A DNA stretch of 64,000 bases. Origin: Fodinibius saliphilus. GTDB lineage: Bacteria; Bacteroidota; Rhodothermia; Balneolales; Balneolaceae. Each line of letters begins with the position of its first letter. Positions within the stretch are counted from its first letter, which is position 1. The notes beneath the pieces were generated by a model. The model made no database searches, had not been told where the DNA came from, and saw nothing but the letters and a program-made list of their open reading frames with translations. Location: contig NZ_VAWF01000001.1 in assembly GCF_005869845.1 (NCBI RefSeq), positions 1,178,001 to 1,242,000 on the forward strand. Direction: 5' to 3'. Below are positions 26,979 through 35,328 of this stretch, piece after piece. Both the position numbers and the translations under genes were made by a program.

Positions 26979-27308
26979 ATGTTTAAGCGTAGTATAAAAT
27001 TAGGTATTGCTTGGTCTCTCGTTGCCTTTGTGGCTTTGGGACTGACTATTTCTACGCTTCACTCCCACCATGAATTACAATGGGATCATCACCATCCGGA
27101 AGATACAACTGACACCGGAAACTGTATCTCTCAAGATGAAAGCCATTGCCCCATTTGTGGAATCTTTCTGAAAAGTAATTTGCCCAATCCCAGCTCTGGT
27201 GATTTGGCCTTTTTCTTTTCAAGGGAATTTAAAATTACCGTTGATCTTATTTCCCATTCTGTTTTTGAAATTGTCAATAAAGGACGCTCCCCTCCCCTCA
27301 CGGGCTAA
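26979..27308 (+). CDS. Small His-rich membrane/exported protein with CPIC motif
   Basis: 109 residues with an N-terminal hydrophobic helix (LGIAWSLVAFVALGLTI) followed directly by a His cluster (HSHHELQWDHHHPED) and a CPICG motif. This fits small DUF2946-like proteins that lie beside metal-uptake TonB receptors. It is probably exported or inner-membrane anchored and binds zinc or copper. It is followed by the His-rich lipoprotein and the ZnuD-like receptor on the same strand. The metal is inferred. Confidence 0.7.
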   Translation: MFKRSIKLGIAWSLVAFVALGLTISTLHSHHELQWDHHHPEDTTDTGNCISQDESHCPICGIFLKSNLPNPSSGDLAFFFSREFKITVDLISHSVFEIVNKGRSPPLTG

Positions 27309-27426
27309 TTATTTTTCTTCAAAAGTATAATCAATGATTGAACAGGGATAGCTCGCTGAAGTGGGTCTGGTGTACTATACCGTCAATCAATCTCAATATC
27401 CTTTATTACAACTAATTAATAGATCA

Positions 27427-27927
27427 ATGGAAAAGACATCTTTTATTACCAAAACTATATTTTCTCTTACCTTGGCCGTAGCAATTTTGACAACCGGATG
27501 TGGTAATCCTGCTAGTTCTGATGACGACCATAATGAACACACCGAGCCATTTGGACTCGTGCTTGTCATGAACGGTGAAACAGTCATGGAATACTTCGAT
27601 GGAAAAGTCACGGGCCACCTGCATGTTGAGGAAGGTGGAGCAACACCCCTTGTAACCGTTGAATTCCTAAATAAAGAACGTGAGCATATCCACGACGAAG
27701 ATCTCGGTGACGAATATAACCTTGGTTGGAATATTGAAGACGAGAGCATCCTTGGAATCGAGCAGCATGCAGAAGATGGCCGCTGGAGCTTCCATTTTCA
27801 GGGAAAGAGTGTTGGAGAATCCAGAGTACAGTTCCAGCTGATGCATGGCGATCACTCTGATTTCGAAACTCCTGCCTCTAACCAAGAAAATGCCATTGAA
27901 ATCCATGTTGAAACCCAGAGTTCATAA
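27427..27927 (+). CDS. His/Asp-rich lipoprotein of the metal-uptake cluster
   Basis: A lipoprotein of 166 residues from ATG 27427 (signal ending LAVAILTTGC); the longer frame from 27361 has no signal character. The mature start is rich in metal ligands (DDDHNEHTE), and further HVEE, HIHDED, EQHAEDG and HGDHSDFE clusters recur. It sits between the CPIC protein and the TonB receptor, so it likely passes metal, probably zinc, at the outer or inner membrane. Not assigned to a named family. Confidence 0.72.
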   Translation: MEKTSFITKTIFSLTLAVAILTTGCGNPASSDDDHNEHTEPFGLVLVMNGETVMEYFDGKVTGHLHVEEGGATPLVTVEFLNKEREHIHDEDLGDEYNLGWNIEDESILGIEQHAEDGRWSFHFQGKSVGESRVQFQLMHGDHSDFETPASNQENAIEIHVETQSS

Positions 27928-28035
27928 AGGATTATGCGGATTCGCCAACTGATATAATCAGGTAATTATTAAAAATTAAACAGGTGGGCAAGATGGTTTG
28001 GGTATTGCTTGCCTGCCTGTTTTATAAATTTTGTT

Positions 28036-30264
28036 ATGAACTACTATACCTTAACTTTCCTAATACTATTTATCGGGGTTTTCCCAAATTTTGCGCTAGC
28101 AGATGATTCTGGAGTGTTATCCGGCCGTGTGGTTGATCGGGAAACCTCAGAGCCTGTAGCTTATGCTTACCTTCATATTGAAGAACTTAATCGTACAATT
28201 ACGGCTCACAGCGACGGTACTTTTCAATTTAGCAACCTGCCGGCGGACACCTATACCCTTTCTGTATATCGGATAGGGTACCAAACACTTTCGCAAAGAT
28301 TAACCATTACTGACGACAAGACCACTGAGATAACTATCTCACTAAAACCAACCGTGCTTAATTCTGATGCACTTGAAGTGATAGGCTCTGCGGTACACAG
28401 TGAATCCAATTTGGAACATGCATCCAAAACAATATCGGGAACAGAACTTCGCAAGGATCTCGGTACCACCCTTGCCAGTACACTGGATGAGATTCCTGGG
28501 TTTGGTTCACGATCAATGGGATCAGCCCCCAGTAGACCGGTAATACGTGGATTAGGCGGTAAGCGACTATTGATTTTGCAAGATGGAGAAAAAACGGGAG
28601 ACGTTTCTTCCCAGTCGGCAGACCATGCGGTAACGGTTGACCCAATGGCGGCTGAAAAGATCGAAATTGCCCGCGGACCTGCGGCACTTCAATATGGTGC
28701 TAATGCTATTGGAGGCGTAATTAATATTGTACGCAATCAGATTGCTACCGTTCAGCCCCAACACCTACACGGCACAGCCAGTTTGCAAGGAGAATCAGTC
28801 AATATGGGGGCAGTCGCCGGACTCGAAACCAGTCTTCCGCTGGGCAAACATATTGCTTTAAAACTGGATGGGAACATGCGTAGCGCCCAAAATATCAATA
28901 CTCCTGAGGGTGAACTTAAGAACTCGGGAATTCTGTCAACCAATAATGCCATGGGGCTCAGTTACATTCAGCCATGGGGTCATGTCGGACTTGCCTCCAG
29001 CATGTATCTTAATACCTACGGTATTCCCCCTGATCCTAATGCCGGACATCCCAATGGGGCTAATATTGAGATGCAGAAATACCAGGCAGAAGTCGGGTCA
29101 GAAATAGTCTTGGAAAATTCGGTATTCAAATCTATAAAAGCAGATATCTCGTATAAAAATTATTATCACCGAGAAATAGAATCGAGTGGTAACATTGGAA
29201 CTGAATTTGGCATGCTGACCGGAAATGCCTCAATATTTACCCGTCATGATGAACTCGCATTTTTTGATAAAGGGAAGATTGGACTCTGGGCAGAAGCCAA
29301 AAACTATGCTGTTCAAGGTGCACGCACACCCAATTCCGATTCGTATAGCCTATCAGGTTATTTCATAGAAGCTAAGGATATCGGTTCGCTTCACCTTGAG
29401 CTCGGTGCTCGATTTGACTATGTCAATACCATCCCTGCCCAAAAAGATCCTATTTCACAAATCGGCACCATTCGTGAGCGTTCCTTTAATGCCCTTTCCA
29501 GCTCTGTTTCCATTATTTATAATCTCGGAAAAGGGTTTCACACAGGGACTGCACTGATGCACTCTTTCCGGGCTCCTTCACAGGAAGAGTTGTATTCAGA
29601 AGGGCCCCACCTTGCTTCCTATTCCTATGAAGTGGGCAACCCTGACCTGGAACCAGAACGCGGGCTAGGTAAAGAATTATTTTTACGATATAAAACAACT
29701 ACTGTCAGAGCTGAACTAAACCTTTACCACAATTCCTTTGACAGTTATATCTACCCTCGTAATACCGGGAGTCCGAGTCCCCGTTTACCTTCATTGAATA
29801 TCTACCAGTTTATCGGTGTCGATGCGGTGTTCCAAGGGTTTGAAGTCTCCTCACAGCTGCAAGTGTTAAACAGTTGGGCTCTAACAGGATCGGTAAGTTA
29901 TACCCACGCTCATAGTAAAATAAATAATACTAATGATTCAGGATGGCAGCCATTGCCAATGATTCCTCCGCTGCAAGGAACGGGGAGCATTACCTATGCT
30001 GAGGGAGATCTGCGGCTGGGAACCAAGGTTCACTTTGCAGCTAAACAAAGCCGAACCGGTGAGTTTGAAACACTAACAAATGAATACATAGTATTTGATC
30101 TGTTCACACAGTACCGCTTCCAGTCGGGAAACCTGCTACACACTTTTTCTCTTAATATTGAGAATCTATTCAACACCACTTACCGTAACCATTTGTCTCG
30201 AATAAAGGAAATTACACCTGAACCGGGTATTGGAGCATCACTACTCTATAGAGTGTACTTCTAG
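28036..30264 (+). CDS. ZnuD-like TonB-dependent receptor
   Basis: An outer-membrane active transporter of about 742 residues. The start ATG 28036 gives a signal peptide (LTFLILFIGVFPNFALA). Residues about 25-115 are a carboxypeptidase-regulatory-like domain (SGRVVDRETSEPVAYAY), then the plug (TLDEIPGFGSRSMG, PVIRGLGGKRLLIL, IARGPAALQYGANAIGG) and the 22-strand barrel ending in LLYRVYF. The barrel motif EELYSEGPHLASYSYEVGN resembles the zinc receptor ZnuD of Neisseria and similar proteins. With the two His-rich proteins upstream this points to zinc, though copper is possible. I found no Zur operator. Confidence 0.88.
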   Translation: MNYYTLTFLILFIGVFPNFALADDSGVLSGRVVDRETSEPVAYAYLHIEELNRTITAHSDGTFQFSNLPADTYTLSVYRIGYQTLSQRLTITDDKTTEITISLKPTVLNSDALEVIGSAVHSESNLEHASKTISGTELRKDLGTTLASTLDEIPGFGSRSMGSAPSRPVIRGLGGKRLLILQDGEKTGDVSSQSADHAVTVDPMAAEKIEIARGPAALQYGANAIGGVINIVRNQIATVQPQHLHGTASLQGESVNMGAVAGLETSLPLGKHIALKLDGNMRSAQNINTPEGELKNSGILSTNNAMGLSYIQPWGHVGLASSMYLNTYGIPPDPNAGHPNGANIEMQKYQAEVGSEIVLENSVFKSIKADISYKNYYHREIESSGNIGTEFGMLTGNASIFTRHDELAFFDKGKIGLWAEAKNYAVQGARTPNSDSYSLSGYFIEAKDIGSLHLELGARFDYVNTIPAQKDPISQIGTIRERSFNALSSSVSIIYNLGKGFHTGTALMHSFRAPSQEELYSEGPHLASYSYEVGNPDLEPERGLGKELFLRYKTTTVRAELNLYHNSFDSYIYPRNTGSPSPRLPSLNIYQFIGVDAVFQGFEVSSQLQVLNSWALTGSVSYTHAHSKINNTNDSGWQPLPMIPPLQGTGSITYAEGDLRLGTKVHFAAKQSRTGEFETLTNEYIVFDLFTQYRFQSGNLLHTFSLNIENLFNTTYRNHLSRIKEITPEPGIGASLLYRVYF

Positions 30265-30949
30265 TGAAGTTTAAAAAAATAACTGCTTATATCTCATATC
30301 CTCGGATAAGCTTAAAATAATGTTTTTGCAGCTGCAGCAGATAAAACAGTTACTCACTATAAGGAAGAGCAGAAACTTCGCGATGGCCCCAATGACTGGG
30401 CATTCTGCAAACGGGCTTATTTACCCAAATTTCAACTTATGCATATCGGAATGATACTGTACAAGTTAACAGACCTGATTGCTTAAAACGGGGACTACTA
30501 AATCACTGCAATACTTCAACGAAAGTTTAAATTTTAATATGACTAAAAAAGATTCAAGATGATATCACTATTACAGCTGTTCATCCATAAATTTATATTA
30601 ATTTCCAGAGAAATACAGTAGATATAAACTTTTCTTTACCAATATTATCCCGATTATTTCAATCTGTTTTCAAGGAACGGTGCTGTTTCAAACACCAAAG
30701 TCCTTACTCTTAACCATTTAGATAAATTTTTAAATTTCCTTGAATCCCAAAATAAGATAAGTTATTTCTGTTATTACTTGTCTCCAAGCTGGAATTCAAT
30801 AGTCTCACCAAACATCTATACAATTGAGGAAATAAAGGTATTTTAATTTTGATATTAGATCTAAACTTTTCATCCTTTCAAGATCTATTTTAAGAATTAC
30901 AAATTAAACCTGGCATAAAGAGCTGGAAGAACACACTCAAAATCAAGAG
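30265..30949. other. 685-bp gene-free stretch
   Basis: Mostly AT-rich and non-coding. One open piece at about 30328-30486 on the plus strand has protein-like composition (HYKEEQKLRDGPNDWAFCKR) but no start and no recognised family; it may be a gene remnant. The promoter of the DUF2867 gene should lie near the end. Confidence 0.45.
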
Positions 30950-31495
30950 ATGGAAATTACTAAAACCACACCACCCGATAGCTCTGTACTCAGAGCTACC
31001 GAAAATAATTATCACTATGTAGACAGCTTTCAAGGCACTCTTAAAGCCAAACACCATGACACTACCCCTAAAGAAATAGCCAAAGCATTTTTTTCCAGCG
31101 AACCGAAATGGATTACCAATTTATTTTCTCTGCGGAATACTATTGTTTCCGTTTTTGGCCTTAAGACGCCGGTAAAGGTAAATAACAGGGAAAGAATATT
31201 GAATAATTTCACCTGTGACCCTGGTGAACAAATCGGTCTTTTTAAGGTCATAAACAAAACAGATAGTGAAATTATTTTGGGAGAAGATGACAAACACCTC
31301 AACTTCAGGGTTTCCATGCTGATTGAGCCTTACAAAAAGAAATCCCAGAAAAGAAAATTGATTATTACCACAACCGTTTCCTTCCATAACTGGCTTGGAC
31401 GAATCTACTTTTTACCTGTAAAACCTTTTCACAGGCTGATTGTCCCTACTATGTTACAAAGCACTATCCAGAATCTTGCCAAGCAAGATAATTAG
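30950..31495 (+). CDS. DUF2867-family protein
   Basis: A 181-residue cytosolic protein of the DUF2867 type. It has the family layout with YHYVDSFQGTL at the front, the FGLKTP region, a GLFKVINKTDSEIILGEDDKHLNFR core and an LGRIYFLPVKPFHRLIVPTML end. Biochemical role is not known. It is 38 bp before tetR on the same strand and may share control with the tetR-fabF pair, although no TetR palindrome is seen before it. Confidence 0.75.
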   Translation: MEITKTTPPDSSVLRATENNYHYVDSFQGTLKAKHHDTTPKEIAKAFFSSEPKWITNLFSLRNTIVSVFGLKTPVKVNNRERILNNFTCDPGEQIGLFKVINKTDSEIILGEDDKHLNFRVSMLIEPYKKKSQKRKLIITTTVSFHNWLGRIYFLPVKPFHRLIVPTMLQSTIQNLAKQDN

Positions 31496-31507
31496 TTTTT
31501 GAGATTC

Positions 31508-31525
31508 ATATACCGATCAGTATAT
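31508..31525 (+). promoter_or_regulatory. TetR operator 1 (before tetR)
   Basis: ATATACCGATCAGTATAT is an 18-bp palindrome with one mismatched pair, 7 bp before the tetR start. Its core TATACCG is shared with operator 2, implying autoregulation. Confidence 0.75.
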
Positions 31526-31532
31526 TTCAAAC

Positions 31533-32120
31533 ATGATACGATCAGAAAAAACCCGGAAGTTAATCATAAAGAAGACAGCTCCCATTTTTAATAAAAAGGG
31601 ATATACCGGTACACATTTATCAGATTTGACAAAAGCGACCGGCTTAACCAAAGGAAGCATCTACGGTAATTTTGAAAACAAAAATGAAGTCGCCTTAGAA
31701 GCCTTTAGGTTTAACTATAGTCAACTGCTAAATAAAATCAATCAACGCATTCAGTCGGTTAATAAGGCAGATGAAAAATTACTGGCCTTTCTCCAATACT
31801 ACAAAGATGAATATCAGACTATCTTCAATCGCGGGGGATGTGCCATACTTAACACAGCCATTGACGCCGATGACGGTAACAAATTGTTGCGATCGGAAGT
31901 TGTAAAAGCTCTCTCAAATTGGAAACAAAGACTCAATAATATTATTGAAGAGGGGATTGCCAACAATCAAATTCAAAAAGTTGACAGCCATAAATTAGTC
32001 AATCAGATCATTGCCCTCATTGAGGGAAGTATTATGATGGCAAAGACCATGAATGAACCCAAAATTTTGATTGATAACATCCGACTGCTCGAAAATAAAA
32101 TTAAACAATTGAAACCATAA
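31533..32120 (+). CDS. TetR/AcrR-family repressor
   Basis: 195 residues. The N-terminal HTH (about residues 7-55) has the standard TetR pattern: FNKKGYTGTHLSDLTKATGL and TKGSIYGNFENKNEVALEAF. The C-terminal part is all-alpha, with CAILNTAIDADDGN in the ligand-binding half resembling TetR proteins with a TetR_C_6 or YcdC-like domain. It lies between two matching palindromes, one before itself and one before fabF, so it probably represses both until a ligand, perhaps an acyl-CoA or fatty acid, binds. Confidence 0.9.
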   Translation: MIRSEKTRKLIIKKTAPIFNKKGYTGTHLSDLTKATGLTKGSIYGNFENKNEVALEAFRFNYSQLLNKINQRIQSVNKADEKLLAFLQYYKDEYQTIFNRGGCAILNTAIDADDGNKLLRSEVVKALSNWKQRLNNIIEEGIANNQIQKVDSHKLVNQIIALIEGSIMMAKTMNEPKILIDNIRLLENKIKQLKP

Positions 32121-32135
32121 AAAATTTTAACCCAC

Positions 32136-32155
32136 TATATACCGAACGGTATATA
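32136..32155 (+). promoter_or_regulatory. TetR operator 2 (before fabF)
   Basis: TATATACCGAACGGTATATA is a perfect palindrome with 9-bp arms and a 2-bp centre, 12 bp before the fabF-like start. It shares TATACCG with operator 1. Confidence 0.82.
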
Positions 32156-32167
32156 AAAAATAAGCTT

Positions 32168-33415
32168 ATGAAAAGAGTAGTAATTACTGGCCTTGGTGCC
32201 CTTACCCCCATTGGTAGCAACACCTCAGAATATTGGAATGGATTGCTTAATGGGCAGTCCGGAGCAAATAAAATCACAAGATTCGATACTACAAAGTTTA
32301 AAACAAACTTTGCCTGTGAGCTAAAAAAGTATGATCCAACCTCCTATTTTGATAAAAAAGAGATTCGAAGGCTCGATCGGTTTAATCAATATGGACTTAT
32401 TGCAGCTGAACAGGCAATAAATGATGCAGGTCTCAATTTCAATAAGCTTAACACCGATCGCACTGGTGTAATATTTTCAAGTGGCATTGGTGGATTTGAA
32501 ACATTCGAAAAAGAAACGTTGAGCTATGCTGAAAATGACTATACCCCACAATTTAACCCCTTCTTTATCCCAAAAATCATTGCAAACGGTATTGCCGGAC
32601 AACTATCTATAAAATATAAACTTCGTGGCGTTAACTATACCCCGGTAACGGCTTGTGCATCATCAACAAATGGTCTTATTCAGGCATTTAACTATATAAA
32701 ATGGGATAAAGCGGACCTTATAATCACAGGTGGAGCTGAAGCCCCAATTACCGAATCTTCAATCGGAGGTTTTAATACCATGAGAGCCTTATCTACAGAC
32801 AACTCAAACTTTAAAACAGCCTCTTGCCCTTTTGACACCGATAGGGACGGATTTGTACTTGGTGAAGGTGCCGGTGCGCTTGTTATTGAAAGTTTGGAAA
32901 ATGCCCTCAAGAGAGACGCAACAATCTATGCTGAAATAGTAGGTGGCGGTGAAAGTTCTGATGCTCATCATATTGTTGCAACTCATCCCGAAGGGGAAGG
33001 TGCCCTTTTAGCAATGAGTAAAGCCATTGAGGAAGCAAAAATCACCCCTTCTCATATTGATTACATCAATGCTCATGCAACATCAACCGGGCTAGGTGAT
33101 TTATCTGAAATAAAAGCGATTGAGCGACTCTTTAAAAAAGATCTTGATCAACTGCAGATCAGTGCCTCAAAATCTATGATCGGACACCTGCTCGGTGCAG
33201 CCGGGGCTGTAGAAGCAATTGCAACATGTCTGAGTCTAAATAATAATCTTATTCCACCTACCATTAATACAAGAACTATTGATGATCAGATACCATCGCC
33301 AATAAACCTGACGCTTAAAACCAAAATACAAAAAAAGATCACCTATGCACTAAGCAACAGTTTCGGTTTTGGCGGTCATTGTTCAGCAGTTGTGATGAAG
33401 AAGTATAACCGCTAA
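32168..33415 (+). CDS. fabF: 3-oxoacyl-ACP synthase II (FabF-like)
   Basis: A 415-residue condensing enzyme that elongates acyl-ACP with malonyl-ACP. The catalytic Cys is in TACASSTNG, the first His in NAHATSTGLGD, a conserved Lys in SASKSMIGH and the second His in GHLLGAAGAVEA. The C-terminal NSFGFGGHCSAVVM is the usual KAS II end. It is preceded by a perfect TetR operator, and no acyl carrier or other fab gene is nearby, so this is likely a regulated extra KAS II rather than the main housekeeping copy. A polyketide-like role is possible but there is no supporting neighbour. Confidence 0.9.
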   Translation: MKRVVITGLGALTPIGSNTSEYWNGLLNGQSGANKITRFDTTKFKTNFACELKKYDPTSYFDKKEIRRLDRFNQYGLIAAEQAINDAGLNFNKLNTDRTGVIFSSGIGGFETFEKETLSYAENDYTPQFNPFFIPKIIANGIAGQLSIKYKLRGVNYTPVTACASSTNGLIQAFNYIKWDKADLIITGGAEAPITESSIGGFNTMRALSTDNSNFKTASCPFDTDRDGFVLGEGAGALVIESLENALKRDATIYAEIVGGGESSDAHHIVATHPEGEGALLAMSKAIEEAKITPSHIDYINAHATSTGLGDLSEIKAIERLFKKDLDQLQISASKSMIGHLLGAAGAVEAIATCLSLNNNLIPPTINTRTIDDQIPSPINLTLKTKIQKKITYALSNSFGFGGHCSAVVMKKYNR

Positions 33416-33614
33416 CTGTTTAAAAAAAATGAAAAAACAACCTGCAATGATTAATTACATTTCTGAAAACAAAACAGCCTATTTATAAAAAGCTTTTAAT
33501 TAAAGAAAATATCTATTCTCAAAATAGATTGGCCACGTTTATGCTGTCATTCAATTCGTACTTATGCTGTTTTCGGTATACAGACAAATAATCTCAACTT
33601 AAATATTGAGGACC

Positions 33615-34079
33615 CTACTTGATTACCCCTTTTCGTTTTTTGTAGTTAATCCACCGAACGCCAAATCGTTTCATATTCACTTTATCCCGAAACTTTTTAG
33701 CTGTTTCCATCACCTCGTCATACTTCTTGGAATAATCCTTCTCATCAGGAACTCCCACCTTAAATGACTTAACTTTTTGTTCATCATTTTCGTCAATATA
33801 ACTAACTCCTAAGTATACAACGCCATTTTTGGTAGTCTTGTGAATACCTAGCTCACCGGTCACGCTATTTTTATACTGAATCTTTTGGTCCGGATTGCGA
33901 GCAGACTCTTCCCACTCTTTGATCCAGTTATCGCGATATTCGATTGCTTTTTCCTTAGCTTCTTCCCAACTGTCGAAATTACGCCGACGAAAGCGCTTAC
34001 TTACCTTCCTATGGTCACGTTGTATACGTACCCAATAGCCGCGAAAATTTTCGTCATCAACCTTAGTGATATTTTTCAT
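33615..34079 (-). CDS. Protein with two AP2-like DNA-binding domains
   Basis: 154 residues, very basic. Two repeats look like AP2/ERF-type beta-beta-beta-alpha modules: residues about 10-55 (RGYWVRIQRDHRKVSKRF, then WEEAKEKAIEYRDNW) and about 75-135 (GVVYLGVSYIDENDEQK then an alpha helix with KYDEVMETAKKF). Bacterial AP2 domains usually occur in mobile-element or homing proteins; this one has no nuclease part and could be a regulator. Two exact 11-bp direct repeats lie just upstream and could be its own operators. The domain assignment is by pattern, so moderate confidence. Confidence 0.65.
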   Translation of the reverse strand: MKNITKVDDENFRGYWVRIQRDHRKVSKRFRRRNFDSWEEAKEKAIEYRDNWIKEWEESARNPDQKIQYKNSVTGELGIHKTTKNGVVYLGVSYIDENDEQKVKSFKVGVPDEKDYSKKYDEVMETAKKFRDKVNMKRFGVRWINYKKRKGVIK

Positions 34080-34093
34080 TATTCAGACCCCTA

Positions 34094-34127
34094 AACTTAA
34101 CCTAAATGCTCTTTTTAACTTAACCTA
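34094..34127 (-). repeat. Pair of 11-bp direct repeats upstream of the AP2-like gene
   Basis: AACTTAACCTA occurs at 34094-34104 and again at 34117-34127, 23 bp apart start to start, 15 and 38 bp from the gene start. The spacing of about two helical turns suits two proteins, or the two domains of one protein, binding the same face. Confidence 0.55.
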
Positions 34128-34813
34128 GTCGTACCCTTAATTTCCCCGAATATATAAATATATATAGAAACTGCCCACAATTTTTAGTGACGCAAGATTT
34201 ATTGGGAAACCTATCTTAGGTTCAATTAATTTATTAATTCAGGATGGAATTATACAAATATTTTTTTTGAACCTGCCAAAATGAAGGCATGCCCTCCACT
34301 GGTTTCCTGAAATGGATTTAGCCTACATTCATTTACTTTTAAATTGTGAGTTTTTTATTAAAAGATGCAACAAAAAAGAAAGAAGTATATTAATATTTCT
34401 TATGGGAATAGATAGAAGATATAGGTTAAACCCATTCATTTCAGATATTTACAGGTTTGAAATACCTAAAATAGAAATCTCTTTATCTAGACTATTATAT
34501 AATTTCGCGCCTTTTATAAACTGTATCTACTCCCCCCCTCGTGATTAAGCGTTTTCCCGGGTACTATAATCCGACTCTGCAAATCATCTGCAATAGAAAC
34601 TTTTGCCATTAGATCTACTTGAGGTCATACATTGAAAAGAAGTTTGTTATAATTAAATTAACGGAGCCTAACTGCATTCTTTACTTATTTTTTTATTTAA
34701 CCCTCTTTTAATGATCAGCTTTATATAATTTCTTTAAAATTTAGGGAAGCAATTGTTTTAATGAATCGATTTTTGCATTATTACGCCACATTAATTTGCA
34801 GTTACCACGCTCC
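34128..34813. other. Gene-free AT-rich stretch
   Basis: No convincing gene. A 78-codon frame at 34312-34548 lacks protein-like character. AATTAAT...ATTAATT dyad symmetry occurs near 34222. Promoter DNA of the receiver gene lies at the right end. Confidence 0.45.
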
Positions 34814-35203
34814 ATGAGTACTGATATATCTACAGACGCAAAAAAAATTCTTATTGTTGAAGATGACAATATTCAGCAGATTATTCTTGAACGTATCATT
34901 GCTCAAATGGGCCATACGGTCATTGGTTCCAGTGCTGAAGGGACCAAAGCTATTGAATCAGCATTGCGAATTGGGGCTGTTGATCTCATTTTAATGGATA
35001 TTAACCTAGCCGATGATATAGATGGTATTGAAGCCGCAAAAGAGATTAGCAAACACCGCAAAGTTAAACTCGTCTACATCACTGCTTCCGAAGATCCGGG
35101 CAAACTGGAACGAGCAAAAGAAACCGACTTTATAGCATATCTGCATAAACCAATTTCACAGGATATTCTCGAAGAGACTTTTGCAAAAGCCTTTCCCAAT
35201 TAA
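34814..35203 (+). CDS. Single-domain response regulator (receiver only)
   Basis: 129 residues from ATG 34814. The receiver has the acidic pair in IVEDDN, the phospho-acceptor Asp in LILMDINL, the switch Thr/Ser in YITASED and the Lys in LHKPI. There is no output domain, so it would act by protein contact or in a phosphorelay. The IVEDD..GS.AEG..A pattern is like the Rec domain of CheY/PAS-linked proteins. The HPt protein at 13366 and the TPR protein at 35329 are possible partners. Confidence 0.9.
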   Translation: MSTDISTDAKKILIVEDDNIQQIILERIIAQMGHTVIGSSAEGTKAIESALRIGAVDLILMDINLADDIDGIEAAKEISKHRKVKLVYITASEDPGKLERAKETDFIAYLHKPISQDILEETFAKAFPN

Positions 35204-35328
35204 ATACCCCCCTTTTGACAGCCTGTAAACCATCATTCCGTTAAATAACTTTCATCCCTTCCGACTTTATCTGCCATTCCAGGATACACATAATGTTAAA
35301 AGTTTCTAATTGGCGCATTTACTTATAA

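Noticed and set aside
31508-32155. Inverted palindromes as ends of a mobile element
   Set aside because: They bracket tetR and match each other only in the core; position before two start codons fits operators much better.
34312-34548. 78-codon plus-strand frame
   Set aside because: Composition is that of random AT-rich DNA, no ribosome-binding context and no domain.
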